Source: an archaeon (GTDB lineage Archaea > Nanobdellota > Nanobdellia > Woesearchaeales > GW2011-AR9). From it: a stretch of 41,216 nt of DNA. A program made the position numbers and the translations under genes. The stretch is taken from positions 168,739-209,954 of the forward strand of contig NZCK01000007.1 of NCBI GenBank assembly GCA_002688265.1. Direction: 5' to 3'. A model generated the notes under the pieces. That model searched no databases. It was not told the origin of the DNA and saw nothing but the letters and a program-made list of their open reading frames with translations. Of the stretch, positions 7,711 through 16,062 are shown piece by piece (within the stretch, counting starts at the first letter, position 1; the number at the start of each line of letters is the position of its first letter).

Positions 7711-7877
7711 GCGCCGACGCCCGGACTTTCAACATGATTCCACTTTATCCACAGTGCGTTAGGATTTATCCTAACCCCTTATTGCGTATCAAACCTTTCC
7801 GGTCCCGGCAACTTTGTTGCCACGACACACAAATTGCAGTTCGAGACCAGCGCAGTACTAGATTGTGCCACTTAGGC
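7711..7877 (-). tRNA. tRNA-Ser(CGA)-like gene with intron and decayed 3' half
   Basis: The 5' half is good: acceptor GCCTAAG (7877-7871), D-arm GCACAATCTAGTACTGC (7868-7852), anticodon stem CTGGT, loop CTCGAA (anticodon CGA, 7843-7841). The 3' anticodon strand ACCGG is at 7803-7799, so a roughly 35-nt intron (about 7839-7805) interrupts the loop; it contains the perfect hairpin GGCAAC-AAA-GTTGCC. The 3' half is poor. The expected CTTAGGC is absent, and the best candidate ends CCGGGCGTCGGC (7722-7711) with a damaged T-loop and 5/7 acceptor pairs. It is a pseudogene, a tRNA with a further insertion, or a split tRNA whose 3' half is elsewhere. Confidence 0.5.
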
Positions 7878-7933
7878 AATAAGATAAAGGTAATGTCAAC
7901 TATTATATAATATTTTAGAAGAGAAAAAAGATA

Positions 7934-9187
7934 CTAATAATATTGTAACTCATTGTTAAGTTGATCCAAAAACAGTTTTGTTAGATAAATATCATAAGTG
8001 TCTTGACTTTCTGTTTTAATCACCATGCTACTTTGATTGGGATTGAATCGTTTGATGCTTTGGTTTTGTTGTAGCTTAGAATTGTTTAGCTGCATATAAT
8101 GATGTGCCACGATCTTCTTCTGTTTCTTGGCATGACGCAGAATGAATCTAGTGCTTTCTAGGAATCTGTAGAAATTGTCTTGCGGCAAAGCATACATCAA
8201 ATCGATTTTGTATCTTAAGTGATTATTGTTTAGTAAAGTTAAAGCATCTTTTACTTTGTCTAGATTAGTTGGTCTTCCGATTGCTTTTAGAACATCTTGG
8301 TTGGTGGATTGTAAACCAAGTTCTGTGTCGATTGTAAAGTTGTATTCTTTGAATCGTTTAACTGTTTCTTCATCGATAAGTTCAGGTCTTAGTTCGATGT
8401 GGACAGTTATTTTCATTTGGTGCTTTGTAACGTTTTCTTGTACCAAGTCTAAGATTTGGAACATTCTTTCTTTTTTGCCATTGAAATTAGCGTCTAAGAA
8501 GGTCAAATATTTGAAGTTGAAATTTTCAAAAAGGTAGTTCAGATTTTCTCTTAAGTAGTTTAATGAAAAATATCTTAATTTAGGAATTGCGTAACAACAG
8601 AATTTGCAATTAAACATACAACCCCGGGAGGTTTCAACTCTGGCTACAGCGAACTCTTTGTTTTGGATTACTGTGTAAGGAAAAGGAAGATCGTCTAAAT
8701 TGTTTAATTCAGATTTTGGGCCTTGCACTAGTTTTCCATTTTCTTGTGTAATTATGTTATGAACATCTTCTATTTTTCTCTGTCCTTTGAGATAATCAAT
8801 CAACTCTTTGAAAGCCAGTTCACCTTCGCCTTGAATTACAAAGTCTACGTCGTTTGATAGGGAGTTGGGATCGACTTCCACTCCACCTAAACACACCTTA
8901 GTTTTAGGACTGATTTGTTTAATTGCTCTAGCAAAATTGAACGCAAACTCTGCACTCCAAATGTAACAGCTGAATGCAACAAGATCTGGTTGTTTTAGTT
9001 TGATGTAACTCAGTGCTTGCAGTTCTGTGTTTTTGTTGGTTTCGTAACCTAAACGTTGACCTATAGAAAATTCTTTGATTTCGATGTTTGTGTTAGGATG
9101 GTGTTTGTTCGCGTAGGATTTAAGGTATGCTAAACCTAATGGTGCTACGTCAGATTGAAGGTTGAAGGAGAGAAGCAAGATGTTCAC
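7934..9187 (-). CDS. B12-binding-domain radical SAM protein
   Basis: A 417-residue protein. Residues 1-140 form a Rossmann-like domain of the cobalamin-binding type (MNILLLSFN, PDLVAFSCYIWSAE, CLGGVEVD, VIQGEGE), but without a clear DxHxxG cobalamin motif. The radical SAM core starts at VETSRGCMFNCKFC, with Cys190, Cys194 and Cys197 in the canonical CX3CX2C arrangement for the 4Fe-4S cluster. DTELGLQSTNQDVLKAIGRP is the usual later block. The substrate is unknown. The start overlaps the end of the upstream gene by 4 bp, so the two are translationally coupled. Confidence 0.88.
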   Translation of the reverse strand: MNILLLSFNLQSDVAPLGLAYLKSYANKHHPNTNIEIKEFSIGQRLGYETNKNTELQALSYIKLKQPDLVAFSCYIWSAEFAFNFARAIKQISPKTKVCLGGVEVDPNSLSNDVDFVIQGEGELAFKELIDYLKGQRKIEDVHNIITQENGKLVQGPKSELNNLDDLPFPYTVIQNKEFAVARVETSRGCMFNCKFCCYAIPKLRYFSLNYLRENLNYLFENFNFKYLTFLDANFNGKKERMFQILDLVQENVTKHQMKITVHIELRPELIDEETVKRFKEYNFTIDTELGLQSTNQDVLKAIGRPTNLDKVKDALTLLNNNHLRYKIDLMYALPQDNFYRFLESTRFILRHAKKQKKIVAHHYMQLNNSKLQQNQSIKRFNPNQSSMVIKTESQDTYDIYLTKLFLDQLNNELQYY

Positions 9188-9771
9188 AATATATCACCTT
9201 CTGTTCTTTGTTCTAGGAATTCCTTGCTGCTTGCTGCGTGTTGCTCTCTTCCTGCTACTTGGTTTGTGGTGATTTGATCTTGATAAAATTCAACCATATG
9301 TCTTAGCTGCACTTGGTTTTGAGTTAAACCTAAAGTGAAAGGGAAATATTTGTTAGAGATTAACTCTGCAAAAAGAGTTTTAATCTCTTCTTGTGTTACT
9401 TGTTCCTTGTTTGTTTTAGAGAAATCTACAATTACTCTTTTTACTCCCTGCAAAGATTTGAGTAGTGATTCTGTATAGATTTGAAAAGGGATTATCAGTT
9501 CAATGAATTGATTTTTTGGAATTAGGTATTTTAAAATTAAATTAGAGTCTTCTCTGTCTTTTAATAAAATAGAAACAAAATTACAATTTTTATCTGAGAG
9601 GAAACTAGGTAAAAAGTTGCTTGAAATTTGCACGCCCTTTAGCGATTCTCTTGAATCCAAGAGTTTCAAGGCTTCTTGTAGTTCTGAAGCAGAGTCTGTC
9701 TTGATGCAGATGGCTTGATCTTGCGGCAGATTTTTTGCTTTTGCAATTGTGCAAAATGTTTTTCTAAGCAT
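9184..9771 (-). CDS. Unknown protein of the radical SAM cluster
   Basis: A 195-residue soluble protein I do not recognise. Alternating hydrophobic and charged stretches (LKGVQISSNFLPSF, NFVSILLKDRED, VKRVIVDFSKTNKE) suggest an alpha/beta fold. It has no signal peptide, membrane segment or cysteine cluster. It lies between two radical SAM genes and overlaps the downstream one by 4 bp, so it is probably a partner or accessory of that enzyme. The C-terminus (VAGREQHAASSKEFLEQRTE) is polar and likely disordered. Confidence 0.6.
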   Translation of the reverse strand: MLRKTFCTIAKAKNLPQDQAICIKTDSASELQEALKLLDSRESLKGVQISSNFLPSFLSDKNCNFVSILLKDREDSNLILKYLIPKNQFIELIIPFQIYTESLLKSLQGVKRVIVDFSKTNKEQVTQEEIKTLFAELISNKYFPFTLGLTQNQVQLRHMVEFYQDQITTNQVAGREQHAASSKEFLEQRTEGDIL

Positions 9772-9824
9772 GACCTTTCAAAATTAGAAGTACTTTAATA
9801 ATCTGTTTGAATAAATTGTAAGAA

Positions 9825-11300
9825 TTACTCTTCCACAACTTCAGCAGTAATGCTCCGAAGCATATGCTTAGTTACTTTGACAGTAATCTTCTCTTTCAAA
9901 GGAATTCTTCCTTTGATTCCGATTGTTAAAGGGTAAGTTCCGATTTGCCTTCCAAAAGTAGTTTTCCCATCATAAATCTCTGTGTAAACATCTTTGATTA
10001 CTGTTTCTTTTGGAAGCAATCGCCCTAGCATTACATTGTCTATTTTTTGCCTGATATCATTACGCCACTTCCAATAATACTTCTTGTTTTTCCGTAAGTA
10101 TTTGTTGCCACCATGTGATTCTAAATAAGTGTTCGGAAGCACAGCTACTTGACGCACGTTGATTCGTCTTAGAAGAAGCCCTTCATCTAAACAACGTTGG
10201 AGAGCTTGCATGTTGGCTGCATGAGTCTTTTTACTTTCTCCTAAAAGACCAAAAATTATGTTGATCCCAGGTAAAAATTTGTGCATGCCATTTGGTCCAC
10301 GCTCTGCCCCATATTTATTAATGATCTCAATTGCTTTGTGCGCAATTATAGGTGCGGTGTTGAGAAGATTTTCTTTGACGACTTTTGGGTCGAAAGATTC
10401 CACACCAAAGGCTGCGATGTTTCCTTCTGTACAGTATTTGACTATCGCTTTGGTGATTGCATGGTCTTTATCAGCTACCACACTGTTGGGATTAACGTTA
10501 TCAATATGTAATACTTCGATCTCTTTGCAGTGTTTTCTTATTTGTTTTAATAGTTCAATTGGTCTGTCGCTCATGTAGAAGTCTGCTTGCTTTCCAAGCC
10601 GGAAATATCTGGCTCCCGCTTTGTAATAAGCAATAACTTCTTCGAACACATCTTCCATCTTTCTGTTCGCAAATTTGCTTTTGATCGGCTCAGTACAAAA
10701 ACTGCATTTCCCTACAGCACAACCTCTTCCTGTTTCGATTTCGATAATTCTCTTGTCTGGAATTTGCTTAAGCAGTTCTGCCCCATGAATTGCATACTTT
10801 TGCAAATCTTGGAAGTTGAGTCCGTAATTTTTTATTTCTGAAAATAGGTTTTTTGGAATTTTTTCAAAGAATTTTCCTCCCTCCAACTGCGTTCCAAACA
10901 CAGCAGGACCAGTTAGAATCATTGGTAAATTTAGATCTTTTTTGAGGTCTCTTAATAGAGGTGTGATTTCTCTTAAAGTCCCAGGGACGGCGCTCAAATA
11001 TTTACCTGGAACATGAACTCCAAGAAGAACAACTAGTTTATCGGTGATTTTTAGTGTTTGTTCTGCATTGTTCTTTGTAAGATTGTAAATTTTAATGTTG
11101 GTTTTGTCCTTATCTTTGGTTTCCTTGACTATATTGTTGTATTTTTTGTATAGCCTCAGATCGTCAATTGTAAGATATGAAACTTGATGACCTTCTGCCT
11201 TTAATTGTGCGAAAATGTATCTTGCGTAAGTTGCTAAGTAGGGAGGCACACCTAAACCAGAAGCTTCGTCAGTGTAACAATCAAGGATGGTGTAATGCAT
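9825..11300 (-). CDS. COG1031-like archaeal radical SAM protein
   Basis: A 491-residue protein opening LDCYTDEASGLGVPPYLATY, which matches the N-terminus of the archaeal COG1031 radical SAM family. The cluster motif is ETGRGCAVGKCSFCTEP, with Cys194, Cys199 and Cys202 spaced CX4CX2C instead of CX3CX2C. FGVESFDPKVVKENLLNT and GINIIFGLLGESKKTH are later core blocks. The C-terminal stretch (VYTEIYDGKTTFGRQIGTYP) looks like a TRAM-type beta-barrel. The helix-hairpin-helix extension usual in COG1031 is missing, so it is shorter than its relatives. The role is unknown. CTTAAATAGC about 25 bp before the ATG implies a leaderless mRNA. Confidence 0.82.
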   Translation of the reverse strand: MHYTILDCYTDEASGLGVPPYLATYARYIFAQLKAEGHQVSYLTIDDLRLYKKYNNIVKETKDKDKTNIKIYNLTKNNAEQTLKITDKLVVLLGVHVPGKYLSAVPGTLREITPLLRDLKKDLNLPMILTGPAVFGTQLEGGKFFEKIPKNLFSEIKNYGLNFQDLQKYAIHGAELLKQIPDKRIIEIETGRGCAVGKCSFCTEPIKSKFANRKMEDVFEEVIAYYKAGARYFRLGKQADFYMSDRPIELLKQIRKHCKEIEVLHIDNVNPNSVVADKDHAITKAIVKYCTEGNIAAFGVESFDPKVVKENLLNTAPIIAHKAIEIINKYGAERGPNGMHKFLPGINIIFGLLGESKKTHAANMQALQRCLDEGLLLRRINVRQVAVLPNTYLESHGGNKYLRKNKKYYWKWRNDIRQKIDNVMLGRLLPKETVIKDVYTEIYDGKTTFGRQIGTYPLTIGIKGRIPLKEKITVKVTKHMLRSITAEVVEE

Positions 11301-11357
11301 ACTTATTTGTATCTTGATAACGCTATTTAAGATTTTGGTGGAGATACTAAATTTTCT

Positions 11358-11419
11358 TCGGCGCGCCGATAATTATGTTGTATATAGAAAAGTGAGGGCT
11401 TCCCCCACCCAGTATACAA
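11358..11419. promoter_or_regulatory. Palindrome and hairpin in a divergent promoter region
   Basis: TCGGCGCGCCGA (11358-11369) is a perfect 12-bp GC-rich palindrome in AT-rich surroundings. Then TTGTATA (11378-11384) pairs with TATACAA (11413-11419) around an inner GTGAGGG-CTT-CCCCCAC stem. Both lie between the promoters of the COG1031-like gene and the small plus-strand gene at 11459. They may be operators or a short structured RNA. Confidence 0.45.
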
Positions 11420-11429
11420 ATCAGTAATA

Positions 11430-11437
11430 TTTATATA
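11430..11437 (+). promoter_or_regulatory. TATA box for the gene at 11459
   Basis: TTTATATA ends 22 bp before the ATG at 11459. The predicted transcription start falls on or next to that ATG, which indicates a leaderless mRNA. Confidence 0.65.
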
Positions 11438-11458
11438 ACTAGGGACTATTTTCTTCAT

Positions 11459-11863
11459 ATGGTAATTCTCTTCGATCTGTACAATATGCCCGAAGATATC
11501 TTTAAAGTGATATTTTCAACTGAACAACAAGAAGTTGTTGCCAAACTATTATTGCAACATATTGCCCAAAATGGTGGGGAAATTGGGAAAACCGAAATGA
11601 GCCTATTTGCTACAAATTTGCATGATGGAAAAATAGTTTCCAAAGAAGAAGGCCGAGGACCACTTCAATCAGAAGTAAGAGTTTCTTATAACCGGCGACA
11701 ATTCTATGATAGGATTCTAACACCTATGAAAAGCCTTGGAATTATTGATTATGATATGTATTCAAAAACCTATAAGCTTTCTGATCGCTTCAATAAAGTG
11801 ATGATAAAAGTAGGCTTAATGTGGTTGCGTGAATTAGATAAATTAAAAAAAGAAAATCAATAA
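11459..11863 (+). CDS. Small unknown protein, possibly winged-helix
   Basis: A 134-residue basic protein. The middle (EVVAKLLLQHIAQNGGEIGK, then VSYNRRQFYDRILTPMKSLG and IIDYDMYSKTYKLSDRFNKV) reads like a winged helix-turn-helix: helices, a basic recognition segment and a beta-hairpin ending in YKLS. I cannot assign it to a named family. The TATA box position supports a leaderless start at 11459; Met10 (11486) is an alternative. It is convergent with the pentapeptide-repeat gene. Confidence 0.6.
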   Translation: MVILFDLYNMPEDIFKVIFSTEQQEVVAKLLLQHIAQNGGEIGKTEMSLFATNLHDGKIVSKEEGRGPLQSEVRVSYNRRQFYDRILTPMKSLGIIDYDMYSKTYKLSDRFNKVMIKVGLMWLRELDKLKKENQ

Positions 11864-11888
11864 AAAGAAAAAAATTCTTCTAATCATA

Positions 11889-12599
11889 TTACCTTGTATC
11901 AACTACAGAGTTTAGTTCTTCTGCTTCTTCTGGACACATTATTTGACCAATACGAACGCTTCTTCTTTGAGGTTTGTACCCTCCCTCTCTTAATTTCTTA
12001 ATATCTCTTTCTGGCATCTCTACACAAAGCAAATCTGCTGCGTCTGGAAAATAAGTGTCATCATCAAACCTGGCACCAGTAAAATCAACATAAGAAAAAT
12101 TACCATCAATAATTCTAGTATAGGCGTCCCCTGGACAATTCAGATTAGCGTAAGAAAAATCAGCACGAACAAATGTTCCTTCCACTGTTGAACAACGCAA
12201 AGTCGAATGAGAAAAATTGGCAGGTACCCCTTCTTCATCTGGACCAGCATTTACAATTAAAAAAGAATTAGACAAATCTGCTCCTTCAAAATCTGCTCCT
12301 TCTAACTGGGCACCTTCCCAATTAGTTTGAGGCATTTCTGATCCACGAAATGATGCACCAGACAAATCTGCCCTTGCAAAATTTCTCTCTGTATTGAATG
12401 GTGAAACTCTCTTTCCTCTCACCTTTGGAATTTCTGTACAATCAAAATCACGCTCACCTAACTTGTACTCAGCAATAATTTGTGGTGCAGTCCTCTCCAC
12501 ATACCCACTACAAGTTTGTGAGTCTGGATTATATACACCTGGAGCTCCTGCTGCTCCAAAAGCCAACGATGTTCCTAATAAAATAGTTGCTAATGACAT
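11889..12599 (-). CDS. Secreted pentapeptide-repeat protein
   Basis: A 236-residue protein with a hydrophobic N-terminal signal (MSLATILLGTSLAFGAAGAP). From about residue 70 it carries pentapeptide repeats of the A(D/N)LxX type: FARADLSGASFRGSEMPQTN, then WEGAQLEGADFEGADLSNS and later VRADFSYANL and FSYVDFTGARF. Such repeats fold into a square beta-helix. Four or five scattered cysteines suit disulfides outside the cell. The role is unknown; it is probably an exported binding or surface protein. It stands alone, convergent with the small gene upstream and followed at some distance on the same strand by metK's own end. Confidence 0.78.
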   Translation of the reverse strand: MSLATILLGTSLAFGAAGAPGVYNPDSQTCSGYVERTAPQIIAEYKLGERDFDCTEIPKVRGKRVSPFNTERNFARADLSGASFRGSEMPQTNWEGAQLEGADFEGADLSNSFLIVNAGPDEEGVPANFSHSTLRCSTVEGTFVRADFSYANLNCPGDAYTRIIDGNFSYVDFTGARFDDDTYFPDAADLLCVEMPERDIKKLREGGYKPQRRSVRIGQIMCPEEAEELNSVVDTR

Positions 12600-12731
12600 A
12601 AATCCTTCTGGATTTGAGTTTGTTTATAAGAATTTTGAATTTATTGTAAATAGAGGTATATGGTTTTCTTAGAAAAATGATAAAATTAAACTAAATAAGG
12701 GAAAATTGTAATTAAAAAAAAAAGAAAATAA

Positions 12732-13979
12732 TTAATATCCCCTTGGTTCTGAATATTCTGGCGTACTTGGAGTCGCTGGTGTTTCTTGGAAACTTGGAGC
12801 ACTTGGCCCAGCGCTACATCCTTCTGCAGCACTTCTTAGAACATCAGCCTTATCAGTTGCTTCCCAAGTGAAATCTGGATCGCTTCGTCCAAAATGTCCG
12901 TAAGCAGCAGTCTTCTTGTAAATTGGTCTTTTTAGATTTAAAGACTCAATAATCCCAGTTGGAGTTAACTTGAAATGCTCTTGTACTAACTCACTAATCC
13001 GCTCTTCTGAAATTGTTTCTGTTCCAAAACAATCAACTAACACTGAAACTGGTTTAGCTACACCAATTGCATAGGCCAATTGCACTTCACATTTTTTAGC
13101 TAGACCTGCTGACACAATATTTTTCGCTATGTACCTTGCCATATAACTGGCACTCCGATCTACTTTACTTGGATCTTTCCCACTAAAAGCTCCGCCACCA
13201 TGACGACCCATTCCGCCATAAGTGTCCACAATGATTTTTCTTCCAGTTAAACCGGCATCACCAACTGGGCCACCCACAACAAAAATTCCAGTTGGGTTGA
13301 CAAAATATTTAGTATTGTCATCAATCCACTCAGCACAAATTGGTTTAATGATTTTTTCAATCATATCCTTACGAATAGTCTCTAAGTCTACATCCGGATG
13401 ATGTTGAGTAGAAATAACAACAGTATCAACTCTCTTTGGAGCCCCGCTTTCATCATACTCAATAGTTACCTGACTCTTAGAATCTGGTCTTAGGTACCAA
13501 ATTTCTCCGCGTTTTCTAGCACTAGCTAATCTGGAAACTAACTTATGGGACAAAGTAATTGGCAAAGGCATTAACTCAGGAGTTTCGTTTGTTGCGAAAC
13601 CAAACATTAAACCTTGATCCCCGGCGCCTTGTTCTTTGTGCAAACCTTCTCCCTCATTAACTCCTTGAGCAATGTCTTGAGATTGTTCTGAAAGAGCAAC
13701 CAATACTCCACAAGTACTTCCTTCAAAACCAAATTCAGGTTTGTTATAACCAATTTCTAAGATTGTATCTCTTACTATTTTCTGAATATCAACATAACCA
13801 TTGGTAGTAACTTCTCCCGCAACTACCACAAAACCAGTTTTAGTTAACGTCTCTACTGCTACTCTACTGTTTGGATCTTGAGCTAGCATGGCATCTAAAA
13901 TAGCATCACTGATTTGATCACTCATTTTATCTGGGTGACCTTCACTTACACTTTCACTTGTAAAAAATCTTTTTTGCAT
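12732..13979 (-). CDS. metK: S-adenosylmethionine synthetase, bacterial type
   Basis: A 415-residue methionine adenosyltransferase that makes SAM from ATP and methionine. It carries the bacterial/eukaryotic MetK signatures: [19 protein letters not shown] (residues 10-28, ATP-binding His), [12 protein letters not shown], the P-loop-like [17 protein letters not shown] and GVAKPVSV. Most archaea use an unrelated MAT (PF01941), so this copy suggests transfer from bacteria. It has an unusual Ser/Pro/Thr-rich tail of about 30 residues ([20 protein letters not shown]). GGAGG lies 8 nt before the ATG as the ribosome binding site. SAM supply links it to the methyltransferases and radical SAM enzymes nearby. 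Confidence 0.96.
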   Translation of the reverse strand: MQKRFFTSESVSEGHPDKMSDQISDAILDAMLAQDPNSRVAVETLTKTGFVVVAGEVTTNGYVDIQKIVRDTILEIGYNKPEFGFEGSTCGVLVALSEQSQDIAQGVNEGEGLHKEQGAGDQGLMFGFATNETPELMPLPITLSHKLVSRLASARKRGEIWYLRPDSKSQVTIEYDESGAPKRVDTVVISTQHHPDVDLETIRKDMIEKIIKPICAEWIDDNTKYFVNPTGIFVVGGPVGDAGLTGRKIIVDTYGGMGRHGGGAFSGKDPSKVDRSASYMARYIAKNIVSAGLAKKCEVQLAYAIGVAKPVSVLVDCFGTETISEERISELVQEHFKLTPTGIIESLNLKRPIYKKTAAYGHFGRSDPDFTWEATDKADVLRSAAEGCSAGPSAPSFQETPATPSTPEYSEPRGY

Positions 13980-14034
13980 TTTACTTTTCCTCCATTTAAT
14001 GTGAATGTTTTGTTTTTTTGTTTTTTAAAGATTG

Positions 14035-14412
14035 TTAATGTCCAAAATTACTACCTAAATTTCGATAACTCCTTGGTTTTGTTCTTTGGGGAAGAGCATC
14101 TGTTGGCCAACTTGGCCGATCTGTGAAATAACATACTGCTTCATATCCTGCTTGTAATACAGAGTCTTGAGCTACTAGTCCAGATAACTCACCTTCCAAC
14201 AAAGGCCGAAACAATCTAGAGGTTGCAGACACATTTAATTTCCAATCCTTAGGATCTTTTTCTGAATCTTGCCAACGAGGTACTTCTGTTGCTAGTGGTG
14301 CAATTTTCTTGTGCTCAATTAGTTCTTCTAATGCTGTATAAGCAGCTACCCATTCCCCATGAATGATCGGGGGGAGTATTCCTGTATATTCTCTTGTTCC
14401 CATTTCCTGCAT
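14035..14412 (-). CDS. Unknown small protein upstream of metK
   Basis: A 125-residue protein I do not recognise. It is rich in Trp and Pro (HGEWVAAYTALEELIEHKKI, RWQDSEKDPKDWKLNV, SWPTDALPQRTKPRSY) with no signal peptide or membrane segment. A TATA-like CTTTAAAAGATAG lies about 15-25 bp before the ATG at 14412, so the mRNA is probably leaderless. It faces the XRE-CBS regulator gene across a region with a perfect 16-bp palindrome, so it may be that regulator's target. metK follows 55 bp downstream on the same strand. Confidence 0.55.
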   Translation of the reverse strand: MQEMGTREYTGILPPIIHGEWVAAYTALEELIEHKKIAPLATEVPRWQDSEKDPKDWKLNVSATSRLFRPLLEGELSGLVAQDSVLQAGYEAVCYFTDRPSWPTDALPQRTKPRSYRNLGSNFGH

Positions 14413-14448
14413 TGTTATCCACTATCTTTTAAAGACTCTTGACAGCAA

Positions 14449-14464
14449 TATTCGTATACGAATA
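14449..14464. promoter_or_regulatory. Perfect 16-bp palindrome, likely operator
   Basis: TATTCGTATACGAATA is a perfect palindrome lying 17 bp before the TATA box (14481-14489, ATTATATAA) of the XRE-CBS gene and next to the promoter of the divergent minus-strand gene. XRE-type regulators bind such symmetric sites as dimers, so autoregulation is a reasonable inference. Confidence 0.6.
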
Positions 14465-14508
14465 ATTATTGAGAAAGATTATTATATAAGTTGTATATTG
14501 AAGAAGTT

Positions 14509-15057
14509 ATGTTCGAAGATTTAAGCCAAATAAAACTGTTGCGCAGGCATTTAGGGGTCAGTCAAAAAGATCTTGCGATCACAGCTGGAGTCTCTCAATC
14601 ACTTATTGCTAAAATTGAAGCTGGAAACTTAGAGCCAACTTATTCTAAAGTTAGAGCTATCTTTTCTGCTCTCGATGATCTGCGGGGACGAACTGAACCA
14701 AATGTAGCTAGTTTCATGCATAAAAAAATATTGTTCGCCAAACCATCTGAGAAACTTAGTCAGGTGGTGGCATTGATGAAGAAAAAAGGCATCTCCCAAA
14801 TACCTGTGATGGGGTGTGGAGGGGTTATTGGGATAATTACTGAATCTTGTGTTTTGAATGCGATTGCAGAGAGAGGAAGTGAATTTTCTAGTTTACGCGC
14901 AGAAGATGTTATGGAAGAGTGCCCACCAATTGTTTCTGCTCGCACTGGACAGAAAATGATCTTAGAACTTTTGAAAGAATACCAATTGGTGCTTGTGGCT
15001 GATCACGGAGAAATTGTAGGGTTGGTTTCTAAAGCAGATCTGTTGACTGTGTTTTAA
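14509..15057 (+). CDS. XRE-family regulator with paired CBS domains
   Basis: About 182 residues. An N-terminal helix-turn-helix of the Cro/C1 type (LRRHLGVSQKDLAITAGVSQ, then SLIAKIEAGNLEPTYSKVRA) is followed by two CBS motifs: ILFAKPSEKLSQVVALMKKK with GISQIPVM, and VMEECPPIVSARTGQKMILE with LVADHGEIVGLVSKADLL. Paired CBS domains bind adenine nucleotides or SAM, so this should be a ligand-sensing DNA-binding protein, a common archaeal type. I start it at the ATG at 14509, about 25 bp after the TATA box; an in-frame TTG at 14491 lies too near the TATA box. The metK neighbourhood makes SAM or AMP a plausible ligand. Confidence 0.85.
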   Translation: MFEDLSQIKLLRRHLGVSQKDLAITAGVSQSLIAKIEAGNLEPTYSKVRAIFSALDDLRGRTEPNVASFMHKKILFAKPSEKLSQVVALMKKKGISQIPVMGCGGVIGIITESCVLNAIAERGSEFSSLRAEDVMEECPPIVSARTGQKMILELLKEYQLVLVADHGEIVGLVSKADLLTVF

Positions 15058-15077
15058 TTTCTTAGTGAAATTCACAA

Positions 15078-15956
15078 TTACTTAGAACCTTGCATTGCCA
15101 AGAAGTCTTCAGTAGTAAGTTTGTCTCCACGTTTAAGTTTGGCTTCTACTTCTTTTATTTTCTCTTTAGCTTGAATCTTAATCTCTTTTTGAGACTGCAT
15201 ACCCAACTCTTCTTTAAGAACTTTGATTTGTTCTGCTAATTCATCACAAATTTTTTTCTGTTTAGTCCAGGTATCTTTTTTGGTTGCGTACTCTTTTCCT
15301 TTAGGATCACGTAATTTACGCTGCTTTTTAATCTTAATAAGCACTTCTTGCATCGCCTGATGTTTTTCTTGACTGGCCTCTGCAAACTCTTGAACTTGTT
15401 TATGAGAGACTTCAGCTGCTTTTCTCACAGAATGAAATTCTTTGCCTGCAGTTTTTGCTAAGGCATAAGTTTCTTGCACCGCACTCTTCTTTTTCATTTC
15501 AGTCTTTAAAATTTTAATAGTCTTTTTGATCTCTTTCTCTTTCGAAAAAGCCATTGCTTCAGTTTCTAATTTTACTTCAAGATTATCTATCTCTTTTTGC
15601 ATCTGAGCAGGAGATTTTTCTTTTTTATCATAACGACTAGATCTTCTTCCACTATCAGAACTGTATGAACTAGGTGCATTCTCCCTTGCACTTTTAAGAA
15701 TAGTAGAAGACTCCTTCACCTTTTGATTCAAAGCACTACGCTCTTTTTTAGCATCACGAACCTTTTTACTTAACTCATCACGTTCGCCTTTAAGAGAATC
15801 TAATTGCTGATTTAATGATTTTAACTCAGAAGAATGTGTTCGCATCTGATTGAATGCTTCCTCCTTTTCCTTCCCTAAAGTATGTAGTGCGTTCTTTGCA
15901 GTTTGAAATTCTTTCTCTTTGCTTCGCAATACTTCTTTCTTTTCAGTTTGGTCCAT
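15078..15956 (-). CDS. Archaeal coiled-coil protein, COG1340-like
   Basis: About 292 residues, almost entirely heptad-repeat coiled coil (EKEFQTAKNALHTLGKEKEE, LNQQLDSLKGERDELSKKVR, KEIDNLEVKLETEAMAFSKE), with a Ser-rich break at about 95-115. The C-terminus KEVEAKLKRGDKLTTEDFLA matches the end typical of the conserved archaeal coiled-coil family often listed as COG1340, whose function is unknown. The ATG at 15956 is preferred over the in-frame GTG at 15965 because that GTG sits inside a GTGA ribosome-binding-like site. It lies just downstream of the ribosomal stalk operon on the same strand. Confidence 0.75.
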   Translation of the reverse strand: MDQTEKKEVLRSKEKEFQTAKNALHTLGKEKEEAFNQMRTHSSELKSLNQQLDSLKGERDELSKKVRDAKKERSALNQKVKESSTILKSARENAPSSYSSDSGRRSSRYDKKEKSPAQMQKEIDNLEVKLETEAMAFSKEKEIKKTIKILKTEMKKKSAVQETYALAKTAGKEFHSVRKAAEVSHKQVQEFAEASQEKHQAMQEVLIKIKKQRKLRDPKGKEYATKKDTWTKQKKICDELAEQIKVLKEELGMQSQKEIKIQAKEKIKEVEAKLKRGDKLTTEDFLAMQGSK

Positions 15957-16062
15957 TAAATTCACTTCTGATTTTTGATAACTATTTTATTCACTACACT
16001 AATTAAGAAAAGAGAAACTAAAAAAAGAAAAAATGGTAACAAAAGAACAATAAGTTCTAAAG

